Assembly (NCBI GenBank): GCA_001466705.2
Contig: LATX02000193.1
Span: forward strand, 558,001 to 622,000
Reading direction: 5' to 3'
Source: Moniliophthora roreri
Taxonomy: Eukaryota > Basidiomycota > Agaricomycetes > Agaricales > Marasmiaceae
Length of the DNA: 64,000 nt
Of this stretch, positions 12,384 to 23,330 are shown piece by piece. The notes below the pieces were generated by a model that was given only the letters and a program-made list of their open reading frames with translations, made no database searches and was not told the DNA's origin. The position numbers and the translations under genes are program-made. How positions within the stretch are numbered: the first letter of the stretch is position 1; the number at the start of each line of letters is the position of its first letter.

Positions 12384-12965
12384 GTCGATTTGCTTTCGCG
12401 TTGGGGGTAGTGGGTATTTATAGGCTCTGAGTTTTATACGGCGATGAACGTGACCTTGCTTTTAGAAAAGGCATATGGATGGATGTTCTTCGGGAAGAAT
12501 TCGCATGTACACACCCATGACACAGAACAGCCATTCCTCGTCACGCGCCATAGCGTCCCGATAAGACCTGTTACCAGGGAACTGAGGTCAGTGAACACAT
12601 GAGAATCGGGAGAGTTACAGAGTACCCACATATTGAACATCAAATGGCGGAGACTGGGCGTCGTAAGTACTCGAAGCTATTGGTAATCATTAAACCAGCA
12701 AAGAGCGAACTGAATAGCATGCTAGCCAAAGGTATTGTGTTGAAACGAATGAACGGAACGAAAAGAAAAAAAGATTTGTGATGGTTCAGGTGAAAGTCGA
12801 CGAGAGAAAGGGCGCTTAGACTCTGGGCAGAACGCCACGCGGAATCCTTTGCTTATGTTTAGGGATAGTATTCAAAGTGTCCCCAGATGTCTTTTTGAAT
12901 CCAGTTTAGTCCAGAAAACAATCGAGTTCGAACAAAAGTTCCAGGGAACGGGATCAATCCAAGAA
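12384..12965. repeat. duplicated 5' flank of the sulfotransferase-like unit (flank 1)
   Basis: The stretch upstream of copy A (about 12,420-12,800) is related to the stretches upstream of copies B (14,050-14,460), C (19,400-19,570, partial) and D (26,310-26,790), and to 34,056-34,339. Shared tracts include a 'cgtcccgataagacctg'-like segment and 'gctagccaaaggtatt'. The duplication unit was therefore gene plus upstream DNA. It may hold remnants of a further gene (see the entry at 26,310) but no intact frame. Confidence 0.6.
12415..12422 (-). promoter_or_regulatory. TATA box of sulfotransferase-like copy A
   Basis: TATAAATA on the minus strand, 32-39 bp before the ATG of copy A. The same box is kept before copy B (14,071-14,078) and before dead copy D (about 26,327-26,334). 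This suggests a short 5' UTR and a conserved core promoter. Confidence 0.55.
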
Positions 12966-14039
12966 TCATAGGCTGAATTGCAAAAGATACTCATAATCCT
13001 CTAAACTCGATTTCACCAACTCATACATCATTCTCGCCAATTCCTCATTCCACTCCTTTGCCCACTTGCGTTCTTCGGCTGCGAGATCCAATGTTTCGTC
13101 ATTCCCCTATAGATGAACCTCAATCGACTGCAAAGTCCCAAAACGCGAATAAACTTTACTTGACGATGAATCACGCCCTTGGAGCCATGCAATGTGCCCA
13201 TAAACGCGAGTTTCGCTGATTCCGGAATATGGGAATAAAGTCTATCTGCCGAGTCCCATGTATACCGTATCTGCGATTCATCTAAACCCAGCTCTTCACA
13301 AACTTTCTTCATCTGTCCCTCCGAATCCTTGACCAACCTTTCTCCATCAACCACAATCACCCGAGTCCCTCGAGACTTGTAGCTCTCAAAGATCAACCGT
13401 TCCCAGCGATACCGCGATACCCTCTCATAATTGTGTAACAAGTTGCCTTCCATCGGTACACCCGAAAAAGATAGGGCTCGGAGATAAGATGGGAGCATAC
13501 GTGCAGGGTGACGAATGGTAATCATTGGGGAGGTGATACTAAAGAAGAATCGGTCGGAAAAGATGGTTGGGTTGGTCTTGTCCAAAGACGCAAGCCCAGT
13601 CGTTTCTTCCTGTTCCTGGATATCAAGTCCACGATCCACAATTTGAATGTCGGATTGATATGAATGAGGATATTTGGCACTGTCATTGAGAGTACTACGA
13701 GGAAGGATGTGTACTGGGTGTTCCATACTCAAAGGAATTGCATTCTATGGCTTTCACGCCAGGTAAACACCAACACCGCAGCTTCAAGACTAGCAGACAA
13801 CGCACCGTCTTTTCAATGTCCTTAGTACTCTTCTGCAATTGATCCAACGTCTCTTGATACGTCTCTTTAGAGACATACGGCCCTCGACTTGAGGATTCAG
13901 GTCCGAAGAGAGAGGGTATAGCAAACGACAGGGGGCCTGGAGCTGTCGCGGTAAATGAGGGATGCGTACTTAGGAGGTGGAAAAGAAGATTGCACATTGA
14001 GCGCTGGTGGGAGAAGATGAGTACACGTCGGGATTTCAT
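12966..14039 (-). CDS. sulfotransferase-like P-loop protein, copy B
   Basis: Exons 13806-14039, 13160-13744 and 12966-13106 total 960 nt (319 aa). The introns fall at the same positions as in copy A. The P-loop-like entry reads RVLIFSHQRSMCNLLFHLLS, so the Pro of copy A's HPRS is Gln here, a change at a normally conserved spot. Other blocks are kept: ITSPMITIRHPARMLPSYLR, RYRWERLIFESYKSRGTRVI and the ending DYEYLLQFSL. Relative to copy A it has a six-codon shorter second exon and small gaps. A TATAAATA box is kept at 14,071-14,078. There is no stop or frameshift, so it is probably expressed. Whether the Pro-to-Gln change harms cofactor binding is unknown. Confidence 0.75.
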
Positions 14040-14737
14040 GTCGTTTTGTTTTCGCGTCGAGGGTAGTGGGTATTTATAGACTTGGAACTTTGGGTTTTAA
14101 ACGGAAATGAATATGCATATGTAACGTTGCTTTCAGAAACAAGACACAGATGCTTTTCTGAGAGAATTCGCATATACATAGAGAGCAGCTGTTCCTTGCC
14201 CCCGTCCGAGCATGCTTTGTGGCGTCCCGATAGGACCTAATACCGAGAAATCCGGAGATTACTGAGCGCATGAAAGTCAGGAAAATTGCAGAGTACTCAC
14301 ATATTAAATGAAACGGCGGAAACTAGGCATCTTGCTGGGCATCGTAGGTACTCAAAGCTATTGATGATCATTAGACCAGCAACGACAAATCGAAGAGCAG
14401 ACCAACGAACACATAACGTGCTGGCCAAAGGTATTATGTTATGGCCGGGTTTTGACGTCTGGGTTGATGCAAGTGAAGGATAGGGGGCTCACGCGCTCAC
14501 GTCCTGATTGGTGCAAACGGTGTGTTAGCGACATTCTTTCGGGAGCACGGGGACTGTGTACATCCTGGATGCGACGGGTCAGGGATCATTGTTCAGGAAC
14601 AAATCAAGCACGTACGTCCTATCCTATTGTTGGAGAACATCATGGATTTAGAACTGAGCCTTTCGACTATAACGAAGTAATGTACGTACCCACCGACAAT
14701 GGCGGTCGATCGGCATTGATGGAAACACAACGTCAAG
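14040..14737. repeat. duplicated 5' flank of the sulfotransferase-like unit (flank 2) and spacer
   Basis: About 14,050-14,460 is a diverged copy of the flank at 12,420-12,800, with the same order of tracts (TATA box, gcgtcccgataggacct, gctggccaaaggtattatgt). From about 14,460 to 14,737 lies DNA just beyond the stop of the kinase-GTPase gene. Extra 3' exons of that gene cannot be excluded. Confidence 0.5.
14071..14078 (-). promoter_or_regulatory. TATA box of sulfotransferase-like copy B
   Basis: TATAAATA on the minus strand, 32-39 bp before the ATG of copy B, the same spacing as in copy A. Confidence 0.55.
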
Positions 14738-17700
14738 CTAGACCAAAGCAGTTCCCATCGAGACCTCCACGCTATTTCGTTGGACCATGGCAAAAAGACG
14801 TGAAACAGCTTCTGCCTGAATGGCTCTGTGAGTGACCAAAGACAACTCGTCGCATGTTGTTTCCGGTTTGTTCACATCTAGGGGGAGATGAGTGGAATGA
14901 CAATTGAAGGCGTAGTGCAACTTGCTCTGCAAATAAACATAGGCTGCAGGTGGATATCTCATCTGTAGCTTCCGTTCTGAAAAAAGCTCTTCAAAGTCCT
15001 GACGAGCTTTCTCTGGTGCATGTCTTCGTGCTTCCCTCACACTCATACCGTTGTCACGAAGTTGACTAAATGCCTTGGTGACACGAGCCTCAAACTTGGT
15101 GAATACAGCAATGACAGGGACTGAAGGACAGATTACCGCCGAACCTTGCAGAAGGTAAATAGGCCACTCACCGTCTCCGGTATCCTGCTGAAAGAAAGCC
15201 ATCTCTTCACGATACAGAGGGCGGTCGGTGTCAGTAGGTAAACAATACCTTCCACAGCGGTTAGAGGAATAGCCGAGCCCATATTTTAGGAGACTTACCA
15301 TATGACATGCAACTTCTCGTTCAATGGCACTCTTCGGAGTCTGCGTTCGATAAAATCCCTCAATTTCTCTATCCCATTTCGCGATCCGGTCTCCACCCCG
15401 CGTGAGTTGTGAAACACGAAACCCGGATTACTATGAACGGCCATGAGTTATTATGCAACCCATTCGAGCGAGTAGAAAGAGGACCTCAGATACGTTATTT
15501 CCCAGCCAATGGAGTGCTAGAAAGAACGATTGAGATGCATGAACGAGTTAGCCAAGAGTACAAATGCCCACCCCAGCGGAAGACTGCAGTATAGAACCAG
15601 AATTTATCTAAGGAGCCAGCCCTGTCAGTCGGGTTGTTAGGAGATCGTCAATGTCTAACCCACCTGGTTTCCATCCTGGTCATGAACAACAAACAGACCG
15701 TCCGAACTCCGAGTCATTGCCTGCATGATTGTGGTCTTCCCCGCATTCATTCTTCCCATTACCAGGACCCGAAAACGCGGGACCTGCTCTGCTACTACTT
15801 CCTGGGATTCTCTACGGTGCGGTGTAGCGATTCTTGAACGAAGCGCTTGCATGATGCCGCCCGATACTTGACGAGGCCCAGCAGTAGACGTCACGGATCC
15901 CGCCGACTCTGACACGGTGAATCATTCGGACAATGACTTCAATTTCAGTAATGCAGGGTTTGCTTACCATTTGCCACAGTTGCACGGGAATGTTCTCCAG
16001 ACCGCCGTGTCAACGTTGGATCATCTGACATGGCTGTATCCTGTGTACATGTGTTGGTCATTCGTCGTAGAAACATCTGTTGGCCACAAACCTCGTTGAT
16101 CAGTAACGAGCTACCTCCATTGACGGCTTCCCCGGGTTGAATCGCCTACAAAGAAAGTCAGGCTTCAACGTCATCATACTCGACATGCAACTCACAAGCG
16201 GCACCAGCTGCCTTCCCGGACACCTACTCTGCATCATCTTCACCACCTCCGACATACTCGGCCTCCCAGCATTCTCCTGATTCCAACACATCTCCACGAT
16301 ATTCCATAACCAATTTCCCATCCTAAACGGCCGTGCGGGTCTTTCTCCCTTCATAACCTTCAATAGCACAGCTGCACCATGGGGGATATTATTGAACGGA
16401 GGATCTCCGGTGTACAGCTGCCCAACCAGTCCAATAGCGAGTGTGTGATAAAGAGAAAGGAAGGATACGAGAGACTCACCTCAGTACAAACGCAAGCAAA
16501 GGAATATACGTCACTTGCAAAGGTCCTCCGAAAGTGCTCGAGACCAAAAGTCCCCGGATCAAGGAGCTCTGGTGCCATCCATCGTACAGAGCCACCATGC
16601 TGCGACGAATTGGTCCCTAGAGTCACATCCGAGAACACTGCAAGCCCAAAGTCGGCTATACACGCATGGTTATCCGAGTCTACGAGGATGTTGGAACCAC
16701 GAAGATCTCCGTGGATAATGTGTTGGGAATGGAGATACGCTAGGCCTTGGGCTATCTCGAATAACCTCAAGTCAATGTCTTGTCCACCATTCTCCCCCAG
16801 GTGTCTTAGGATCGTCCCCTTGGCCATCCATGGCGAGACCAAGCAGAAGAAACCAGGGAAAGTATCCGAGTCTACGCCAAAGAACGGCAGAAGAAAGGGA
16901 TGCTTCAGTGTTCGCCATAAGAGTGCTTCTCGACAAAGACGCTGCAGCAGTACAAATCAGGAAGGTCAACATCTGTACGAGAAGAGCAGCGCACTTTAAA
17001 TATCTTGCGTCGTTCGCTCGCAACCGTATCCTGGAACACACGTATCCGCTTGATCGCAACCTCTGAACCATTATATGTTGCACGGTAGATATCTCCGAAT
17101 GAACCACCAAAATGAGCATCGGTATCCTGACGTATAACACCCTTGATGAAGAGAGATGAAGGTAAGACGTCTTGAGCCTCGCAAAGTTTGACTAGGAGAC
17201 GTTGCGCTTGGTATTTGAATTCGTCGCGCTCCGGGCTACACTTGTCTATAACCTGTTATGAGGATGCTGCGAGTAAGATACAGCAAAGAAAAAGAAGTAA
17301 GAAACGTACATCTTGTATCAAGTCAGCACAACTCTGCGCGTCTTCATCTTTCAAGGCGAGTAATGCATCTTTGAACTTGTTCCCTTCTGATCCAATGGCG
17401 GAGCTCAACAAACCAGCAATAGCCTCTTCGTCTTTACGTAGAGCGTCGTGCAGATGTCGGTCGTCTGAGGAGTTGAGTTTGAATTCTGCAGATATCTACC
17501 ATACGTCTTGTTGAGAACATTTCTGTAGCAAAAGGAGGGAAAGGACGAACTTGGAGTAAGTGGAGTCGATATCCTCGACTCTCTACAAGGCTGGATATGA
17601 GGTCCCGAGAAGACATGAAATGGGAAAGTTTGTCAAGAGCACGTCTGAGGCTAAAGTGCATGGATTGGAATTGAATGAAGTCACCCGAACGTTGGAAAGA

Positions 17701-18030
17701 CTAATACAACACACCTGCTGACCGAACCCCGATGTGATACATCTATCAAGAAACTGAGCAGGTTTTTATAGACCTATGTAGCAGTAAGCACGAGCCCAAT
17801 GAGCAACATGTCCAATGAAAGTACAGAGCGGGGCGTACCTTGGGCGTATCGAGCGGCAGCCCCTCATCTTTCGTCCCGATCCCAACACCATGAATCGATT
17901 CTGAAGGTATAGACTCTGAATTGAACCCCATACTCTTCCTCTTCAACCTCATCTCAATCCACTTCTCTACTTGTTGATTTATCTGATTATTACCAATGTC
18001 ATTGAGCACTCCGTTCGCCCTGGAAAACAT
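14738..18030 (-). CDS. helical domain-protein kinase-GTPase fusion protein
   Basis: The model has 15 exons: 17839-18030, 17715-17773, 17551-17650, 17310-17495, 16995-17252, 16480-16941, 16196-16417, 15968-16145, 15664-15908, 15572-15607, 15494-15516, 15299-15430, 15172-15248, 14926-15120 and 14738-14877. They sum to 2,505 nt, one open frame of 834 aa. Residues 1-220 are helical and start with a piece homologous to the C-terminal end of a NACHT region (INQQVEKWIEMRLKRKS). The kinase (about 224-493) has a glycine loop FGGSFG, VAIK lysine near 247, HGDLRGSN (HGD for HRD, Asp near 344), ADFG near 362 and WMAPEL near 388. All key residues are present, so activity is plausible. The GTPase (about 595-834) has G1 GRMNAGKTT (Lys near 610). 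G3 is NSRG instead of DSRG and G4 is TKFE instead of TKxD. No ATG or stop separates kinase from GTPase. Intron 14878-14925 uses a GC donor. The C-terminus may be incomplete. Confidence 0.75.
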
Positions 18031-18743
18031 CGACAATTCTGTTCCTTTTGTCGTCTGGAAACGTATTGTAGTTTAGCCCAGGTTTAGTCTTGCGTTGCAC
18101 AGAATGAGGGTAGTCGTGAGTTGGCAGTTTGAGTTGGCTGTACAATTGTCCCGAGATTGACAGCTTGATAATTGATATAAGGTTTGATTGTCAGTGCTGT
18201 GTTACCTTCAAGTTCATTAGTTCAATTTGTATCCATGTAAACCCCCGTTACCGTTGGGAATTCGACCCAAAAATAAACCTTCATGACCATTTGACTGTTA
18301 GGTGATCATCGTGGATGGGTCCCTTGGTTTTCAATCGGGAGGCTCGTGAGCGCTTAAATTTCCTGACCGCCTGACGTCGCTGCAGACCACCGCTCTCAAT
18401 AAGAATATTCACTCCTCTCACACCCTTTCTTTCTCAAATTCGGGCAACGTCTGTAATCGCTTTCTCCTGCCCTGCATGGAACCATCAGAGTCATTAAATC
18501 CCAGCGTAGCAAACCTATTCAAGCGTGAAGAACTGAGTGCTTCGAGAGAATGAAATGATTTCTGAACGAAGCAGCAAGTGAGCATAGTCTAATAACCAGA
18601 ATCTCAAGTCTATGAAACTAACTCTTCTGTAGGAAGGCTCTAACCGCTGCGGACACTCGCTTGGTACCAGGTTTGAACAAAAATTGGCGGAGCTCCACAG
18701 GGAACAGGATCTTAATATTGAACGACATCCAAGGTCAAATGTA
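18031..18743. other. intergenic
   Basis: About 700 bp between the kinase-GTPase start and the sulfotransferase relic. It should hold the promoter of the kinase-GTPase gene (minus strand). No NACHT-coding sequence is present, unlike the paralogue at 49-52 kb. I see no repeat or gene. Confidence 0.5.
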
Positions 18744-19400
18744 TCATAGGCTGAACTGCAGAAGATACTCATAATCCTCTAAACTCGATCTCACCAACTC
18801 ACACATCATTCTCGCCAATTCCTCATCCCACTCTTTTGCCCACTTGCATTCTTCGGCTGCGAGATCCAATGCTTCGTCCTTTCCCTATAAATGAACCTCA
18901 ATCGACTGCGAAGTCCCGAAACACGAATAAACATACCTGACGATGAGTCACTTTTGGATCCATGCAACACATCCATAAACGCATTCCTCACTGGCGCCGG
19001 AAGATGTGAATAAAGCCCATCCGCTGAATCCCACGTATACTGTCCTGCGACTCATCTACACCCAGCTCTTTGCAAGCCTTCTTCTGTTCTTCCGAGTCCT
19101 TGACCAACCTTTCCCCATCAATCACTATCGATCCCTCGAGATTCGTAGCTATCAAAGATCAAGCGTTTCCATTGGTATTGCGATACTCTCTCGAGACAAA
19201 GAAGTTGCGTTCCGTCGGCAGACTCAAGAAAGATCTGGCTCGGGGGTACGATGGGAGCATACGAGTAGGGTGACGAATAGTAAATATTGGGGAGGTAATA
19301 CTAAAGAAGAATCGGTCGGAGAAGACGGTCGGGTTAGCCTTGTCTGCTAGTTCTGTCGCCTCTTCCTGATCCTGGATATCAAGTCTATGGTCCACAGCTT
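18744..19400 (-). pseudogene. sulfotransferase-like copy C, truncated and frameshifted
   Basis: This is homologous to the last two exons of copies A and B (stop-equivalent at 18744-18746; blocks FSDRFFFSITSPIFTIRHPT and WKYxxxx-type C-terminus). Exon 1 and the start of exon 2 are missing. At about 19,400 the relic is joined directly to DNA that matches the far end of the upstream flank (compare 12,680-12,800), so a deletion removed the 5' part. Several frame breaks occur between 19,020 and 19,200. Not functional. Confidence 0.75.
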
Positions 19401-19916
19401 ACTATTCGGAGCTGTTGATAATAATGATCATTAGACCAGCAAGGATGAATCAAAGAGCCAAATGACGAAAATATAGCATGCTAGCCAAAGGTATTCTGTT
19501 GAACCGAATGAGCGGAACGAACGAAGGGTATAGTAATGGTCCAGGTGATCGTGATGGTCGACGACGGCCTAGGGCTTTTTTGCCGAGAATCATTTTCATC
19601 CATATCTCTCCCCGTAGTCTCGCTTACCATCCGTCCACAGTCTGTCATGGGTTCCCTTTTAGGGTGTCTGTAGACGGATGGTGAGCGAGACTATCTCTCC
19701 CCGAAGGTTGCGATGACAACCCCAATTTTCTTTTCTTGTTGCTATTAAGTGAGTTCTCGAACAACTTTGGTTGAGATTACGCTGAACCGTAAACCTCTTC
19801 GATGTAATATCACACCGCGTTCAGCAGACCATGCCAGCGTATCAGAGTTTATTATAAGAACCTGCATGGTTTATTTCGTATGAATGAATGACAAAATTTG
19901 CTTTCGTCACGTTCAT
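19401..19916. repeat. partial flank 3 and short inverted repeat
   Basis: 19,400-19,570 matches part of the flank seen at 12,680-12,800 (gctagccaaaggtatt...). Around 19,596-19,698 there is an inverted pair, 'atctctccccgtagtctcgc' near 19,600 and 'gcgagactatctctcccc' near 19,684, with 'catccgtc' and 'gacggatg' inside it, so this bit could form a hairpin. No gene. Confidence 0.45.
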
Positions 19917-20755
19917 CTAAAAAGCGGGCTTCTCTGGAACACCCTGTGCAACAGCCTTCCACGCAGGTCGGGAAGTTAGCTCGTTCCACCACCTGGTGAC
20001 ATTGGGTCCTTGCTTGGACATGACGTCGCTCCCGCCAACACTCAACAACGTACCGTAGGGAAGATGGAACAGGTCTGCGAGCGTGATTTCCTGAAATGAG
20101 GAATATCAGTTGACAGTTGCAGACCCTAAGTCACGGCAGAGATGCGTACATTACCAGCGAGATACTTTTGCTTTCCAAGAATGGCTTCATAGCCCTTCAA
20201 CTTGGCGTCGAGAGCCTCGATCAAGCCATTGAAAATCTGAGCATCGGGAACGCCGCCACCCCACCTGAAAAAGGAAGAATATTAGAGCGCTGTTCAATGA
20301 GATAGCAGTAGTATGATGAACGACGTACTTCTTGAAAACGTTCTCGTAAACGGCCTTTGACGCGAAGGGATCAAAGTTGAACGATTCGACAGATGCAGCC
20401 TGCTCATAGAGGGCATATGCTTTCAGGTCGCCCACATCGGGGATAAGCTTAGGTCCCTTGTCGGCGTATTTGGCACTGAGGTAGCGACCAATGGCTCTCG
20501 ATTCGTACAGGATGAAACCGTCATCGTCCTGGGAGAAAAGATTAAATAACGCGGGACGGGGGTAGAAGACTGAAGCCTACTTACAATATAGGGAATCTGG
20601 CCGAATGGCTGCTTTTCGAGGTATTCTGGTGTTTTTTGTTCACCCTTGAAAACGTCGATAGCATGGAATTCGTAGGGGATTTGTTTCTCATAAAGAACAA
20701 CAGCAACACGGAGAGTGCAAGTCGCGGTGGCGCTGCCGTAGAGTTTCAAAACCAT
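19917..20755 (-). CDS. glutathione S-transferase, Phi-like, copy 1
   Basis: Four exons (20585-20755, 20329-20528, 20150-20264, 19917-20090) sum to 660 nt, 219 aa. The N-terminal thioredoxin-like domain (1-80) shows MVLKLYG, KQPFGQIPYI (cis-Pro before Tyr-Ile) and DDDGFILYESRAIGRYL, the glutathione-binding Glu-Ser pair. The C-terminal helical domain has NFDPFASKAVYENVFKK and EITLADLFHLPYGTLL (the N-capping box region). It ends RPAWKAVAQGVPEKPAF. The length and layout fit fungal Phi-type GSTs, which conjugate glutathione to toxic compounds in the cytosol. The active-site loop reads YGSATATCT, where related fungal proteins as I recall them usually have a Ser two positions before the Cys; here it is Ala. 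A TATAAA box lies about 80 bp upstream. Its tandem twin is at 22.5-23.3 kb. Confidence 0.88.
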
Positions 20756-21749
20756 TATGGAGTCGGTGGATGTTATGAGTGAAGCTGAAAGGGGGCTATC
20801 GATTGGTTGGGTCTTCTCATTATTAGCTAGTGCTTTTATACACCAGGGGTCTGTTGGCGGTGGCTGAGGAAATGGTGATTACGTAGCTGATTCAGCAGCA
20901 GTCAGCACAAATGATTGTGACGGTTTCCAGGATTATTCACAAGAGCTCCTATATATAGTGTAGATCAACTAGCTATCTGATTGGCTTCTAATGTTTCGAT
21001 AATGATGATTCAGTGGTGCTGACGACCATCTGAACCTCCTGGAATCTATCTAGCGCAGGGACATCAAAAAGCTTGGTCAGTCTCAGGGAAGCAAAAGAAA
21101 TGTGCTGACTGAGAAACCCAAGAATTCGGGATGAAAGTGGAAAGCGATTGCGAATGCGGGACTTTGACTTCCGTAATGTAATAATCTCTTTGTTACCATA
21201 TAGATATACCAGACTTGGGAGTGGCACCGACAGTGGAACTCGAAGGTACATCAGGAATGCGATGATTGAGTCGACGAGTTTCAAGCCAGGCTGGACTCGC
21301 AACGGAGTGACGCCCATGACGTCTGAGGGAATAAAATGCATCGTTATTCTTTATGATGTACCTTCTGAAATCTACAATAGGTCTGCTGCAGAGTACGGGG
21401 CCAATCAGTACAACCTACGCTCCGGGATAACGGGGTCCAGGGCTTGCTAACATTTATGACAGTTGCAGGACGTTAGCAGCAGAAGAGATGCCATCGGAAA
21501 CCCTAGAACCATGCCTGGGCCATAGAACACCGTAATCACGCCTTGGAATCATGTCAAGGAGTAGGACGAGGGTGTAACACTGGTAGAACCCAGCTAGGAC
21601 GCCGTGTGAACGTTGCCGCCGTGGTAGGCGTTAAACCAGCGCCAGAATTCCCGTTGAACTATGAACCTTATTTGAGGAACTGTACAGTTCTCGGAAAGTC
21701 CCGGATAATGACGTCGTCCACTTTGTCCACTTCGACACCCTGAATAATG
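20756..21749. repeat. 5' flank of GST copy 1, duplicated downstream of 23.3 kb
   Basis: 20,820-20,840 holds the likely GST promoter (TATAAA on the minus strand at 20,834-20,839). About 20,960-21,450 is related to about 23,520-24,180, upstream of GST copy 2; shared tracts include 'agcttggtcagtctcagg' and 'gaccatctgaacctcc'. So the GST duplication also carried some 600 bp of upstream DNA. From 21,450 to 21,749 nothing recognisable is seen. Confidence 0.55.
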
Positions 21750-22396
21750 ACACCAGGCAAGGAAAACTTTCAATCTTACTCAGGCGGATATCGTCAACCT
21801 AACGACTTCCGAATGGCTATTCAAAATCCAAACCTCCCCTGACATAACCCTGGACGAACTGCTGAGTGAGAACCAAAAAAGGAGTCAGACGCGATTCTTG
21901 TACGTCAGATTATTACTGACTCTCAAACTCTTGGGTTGCTAAATACGTTCTTCTAGAGCACTTCAGGATCATGACTTGATATGGATCGTCCCCTTACCCA
22001 CGTTCAAATGGTACTGGGAGTCCGAGCTCATACAGTTTTTCGCCCTGCGAAACCGTTTAACGACGTCACGACGGATGTCCGGGTCGAAGCCCTACACCGC
22101 ACCGCCGGAAGTGACCTGTGTTCTCCTGGAGGCGTACTCGTGGTGAAGGTGCACTGTCAGATACAGATGGCAAGGTCTTTTCTGGCCAGACCTTCGGGTC
22201 CCGAGGCCGCATTGGAGGGGTGATGGTTATGGATGATATGTGCAGCCTCAACGAGAACCTGGAAAGGGATTGGACCAATGTACCATCGACGATGAAGGAG
22301 AAAATTTCGGCCAAAGCTGGAAGAGGGGATGACGAGTGCGATGACCAAGAAGCGCTCTGGCATTACATTCAACAGACTATGCACGGCTCACTGTGA
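21750..22396 (+). pseudogene. copy 2 of the unknown duplicated gene, deleted and frameshifted
   Basis: A diverged copy of 9,890-10,660. The frame TTSEWLFKIQTSPDITLDEL matches copy 1. About 100 bp that in copy 1 encode the CLVTRIEHHRYAHCYKW region are missing near 21,865. The next exon restarts DHDLIWIVPLPTFKWYWESE, loses frame near 22,045 after a base loss, and lacks the segment between LIQFF and VTTDVRVE. The 3' part (LSDTDGKVFSGQTF; NENLERDWTNVPSTMKEK) is recognisable and ends at a TGA near 22,394. Broken by at least one deletion and one frameshift. Confidence 0.65.
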
Positions 22397-22477
22397 GAAC
22401 CTGGTTGGAAGAGACACGTCGTAGTGCAGTTTATTCTAATGTTGTTTCGTATGAATGAATGACACAATTTACTTTCA

Positions 22478-23330
22478 TTAAACTTGATCCAAAGAAAAAG
22501 CGGGCTTCTCTGGAATACCCTGTGCGACGGCCTTCCACGCAGGTCGGGAAGTCAGGTCGTTCCACCACCTGGTAACATTGGGTCCTTGCTTCAACATGAT
22601 GTCGCTTCCGGCGACGCTCAACATCATACCGAAGGGAAGATGGAATAGGTCTGCGAGTGTGATTTCCTGAAATAAGGAATATCAGTTTGACAGTTACAGG
22701 CTGTAAGAGGGCAGAGATGCGTACATCACCCGCGAGGTACTTCTGCTTTCCAAGAATGACTTCATACGCCTCCAACTTGGCGCCGAGAGCCTCGATCAAG
22801 CTGTTGAAGAGCTGAACATCAGGAATGCCGCCATACAATCTGAAAAGGGAGGAGTATTAGGGCAGTGTTTAACGAGATATCACTAGTGTGATGAACGATG
22901 TACTTCTTGAGAACGTTCTCGTAGATGGCCTTTGACGCGAAGGGATCAAAGTTGAATGATTCGACAGATGCAGCTTGCTCATAGAGGGCGTATGCTTTCA
23001 GGTCGCCCACATCAGGGATAAGCTTAGGTCCCTTGTCGGCGTATTTGGCACTGAGGTAGCGACCAATGGCTCTCGATTCGTACAGGATGAAACCGTCATC
23101 GTCCTGGGAGAAAAGATCAAATAGTGTGGGACAGGGGTAGAAGACTAAAGCCTGCTTACAATATAGGGAATCTGGCCGAATGGCTGCTTTTCGAGGTATT
23201 CTGGTGTTTTTTGTTCTCCTTTGAAGAGGTCGATGGCATGGAATTCGTAGGGGATCTGTTTCTCATAAAGAACAACGGCAACACGGAGAGTGCAAGTCGC
23301 AGTGGCGCGGCCATAGAGTTTCAAGACCAT
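22478..23330 (-). CDS. glutathione S-transferase, Phi-like, copy 2
   Basis: Four exons (23160-23330, 22904-23103, 22725-22839, 22478-22666) sum to 675 nt, 224 aa. The exon lengths equal those of copy 1 except the last. Exons 1 and 2 are nearly identical to copy 1 (KQPFGQIPYI, ESRAIGRYLSAKYADKGP). Exon 3 is more diverged (LYGGIPDVQLFNSLIEALGA against WGGGVPDAQIFNGLIEALDA). The C-terminus is five residues longer because the stop of copy 1 is lost (ends PAFSLDQV). The active-site loop is YGRATATCT, again without the usual Ser. A TATATAAA box lies near 23,407-23,415. The similarity is higher in the 5' half than in the 3' half, which suggests recent gene conversion there. Intact. Confidence 0.88.

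Noticed and set aside
15448..15453. Two consecutive stops (TAA TAA) upstream of the GTPase G3 region as proof of a pseudogene
   Set aside because: They lie inside a 63-bp GTATCT...CATAG intron; splicing gives WEIT-NPGFVFH in frame.
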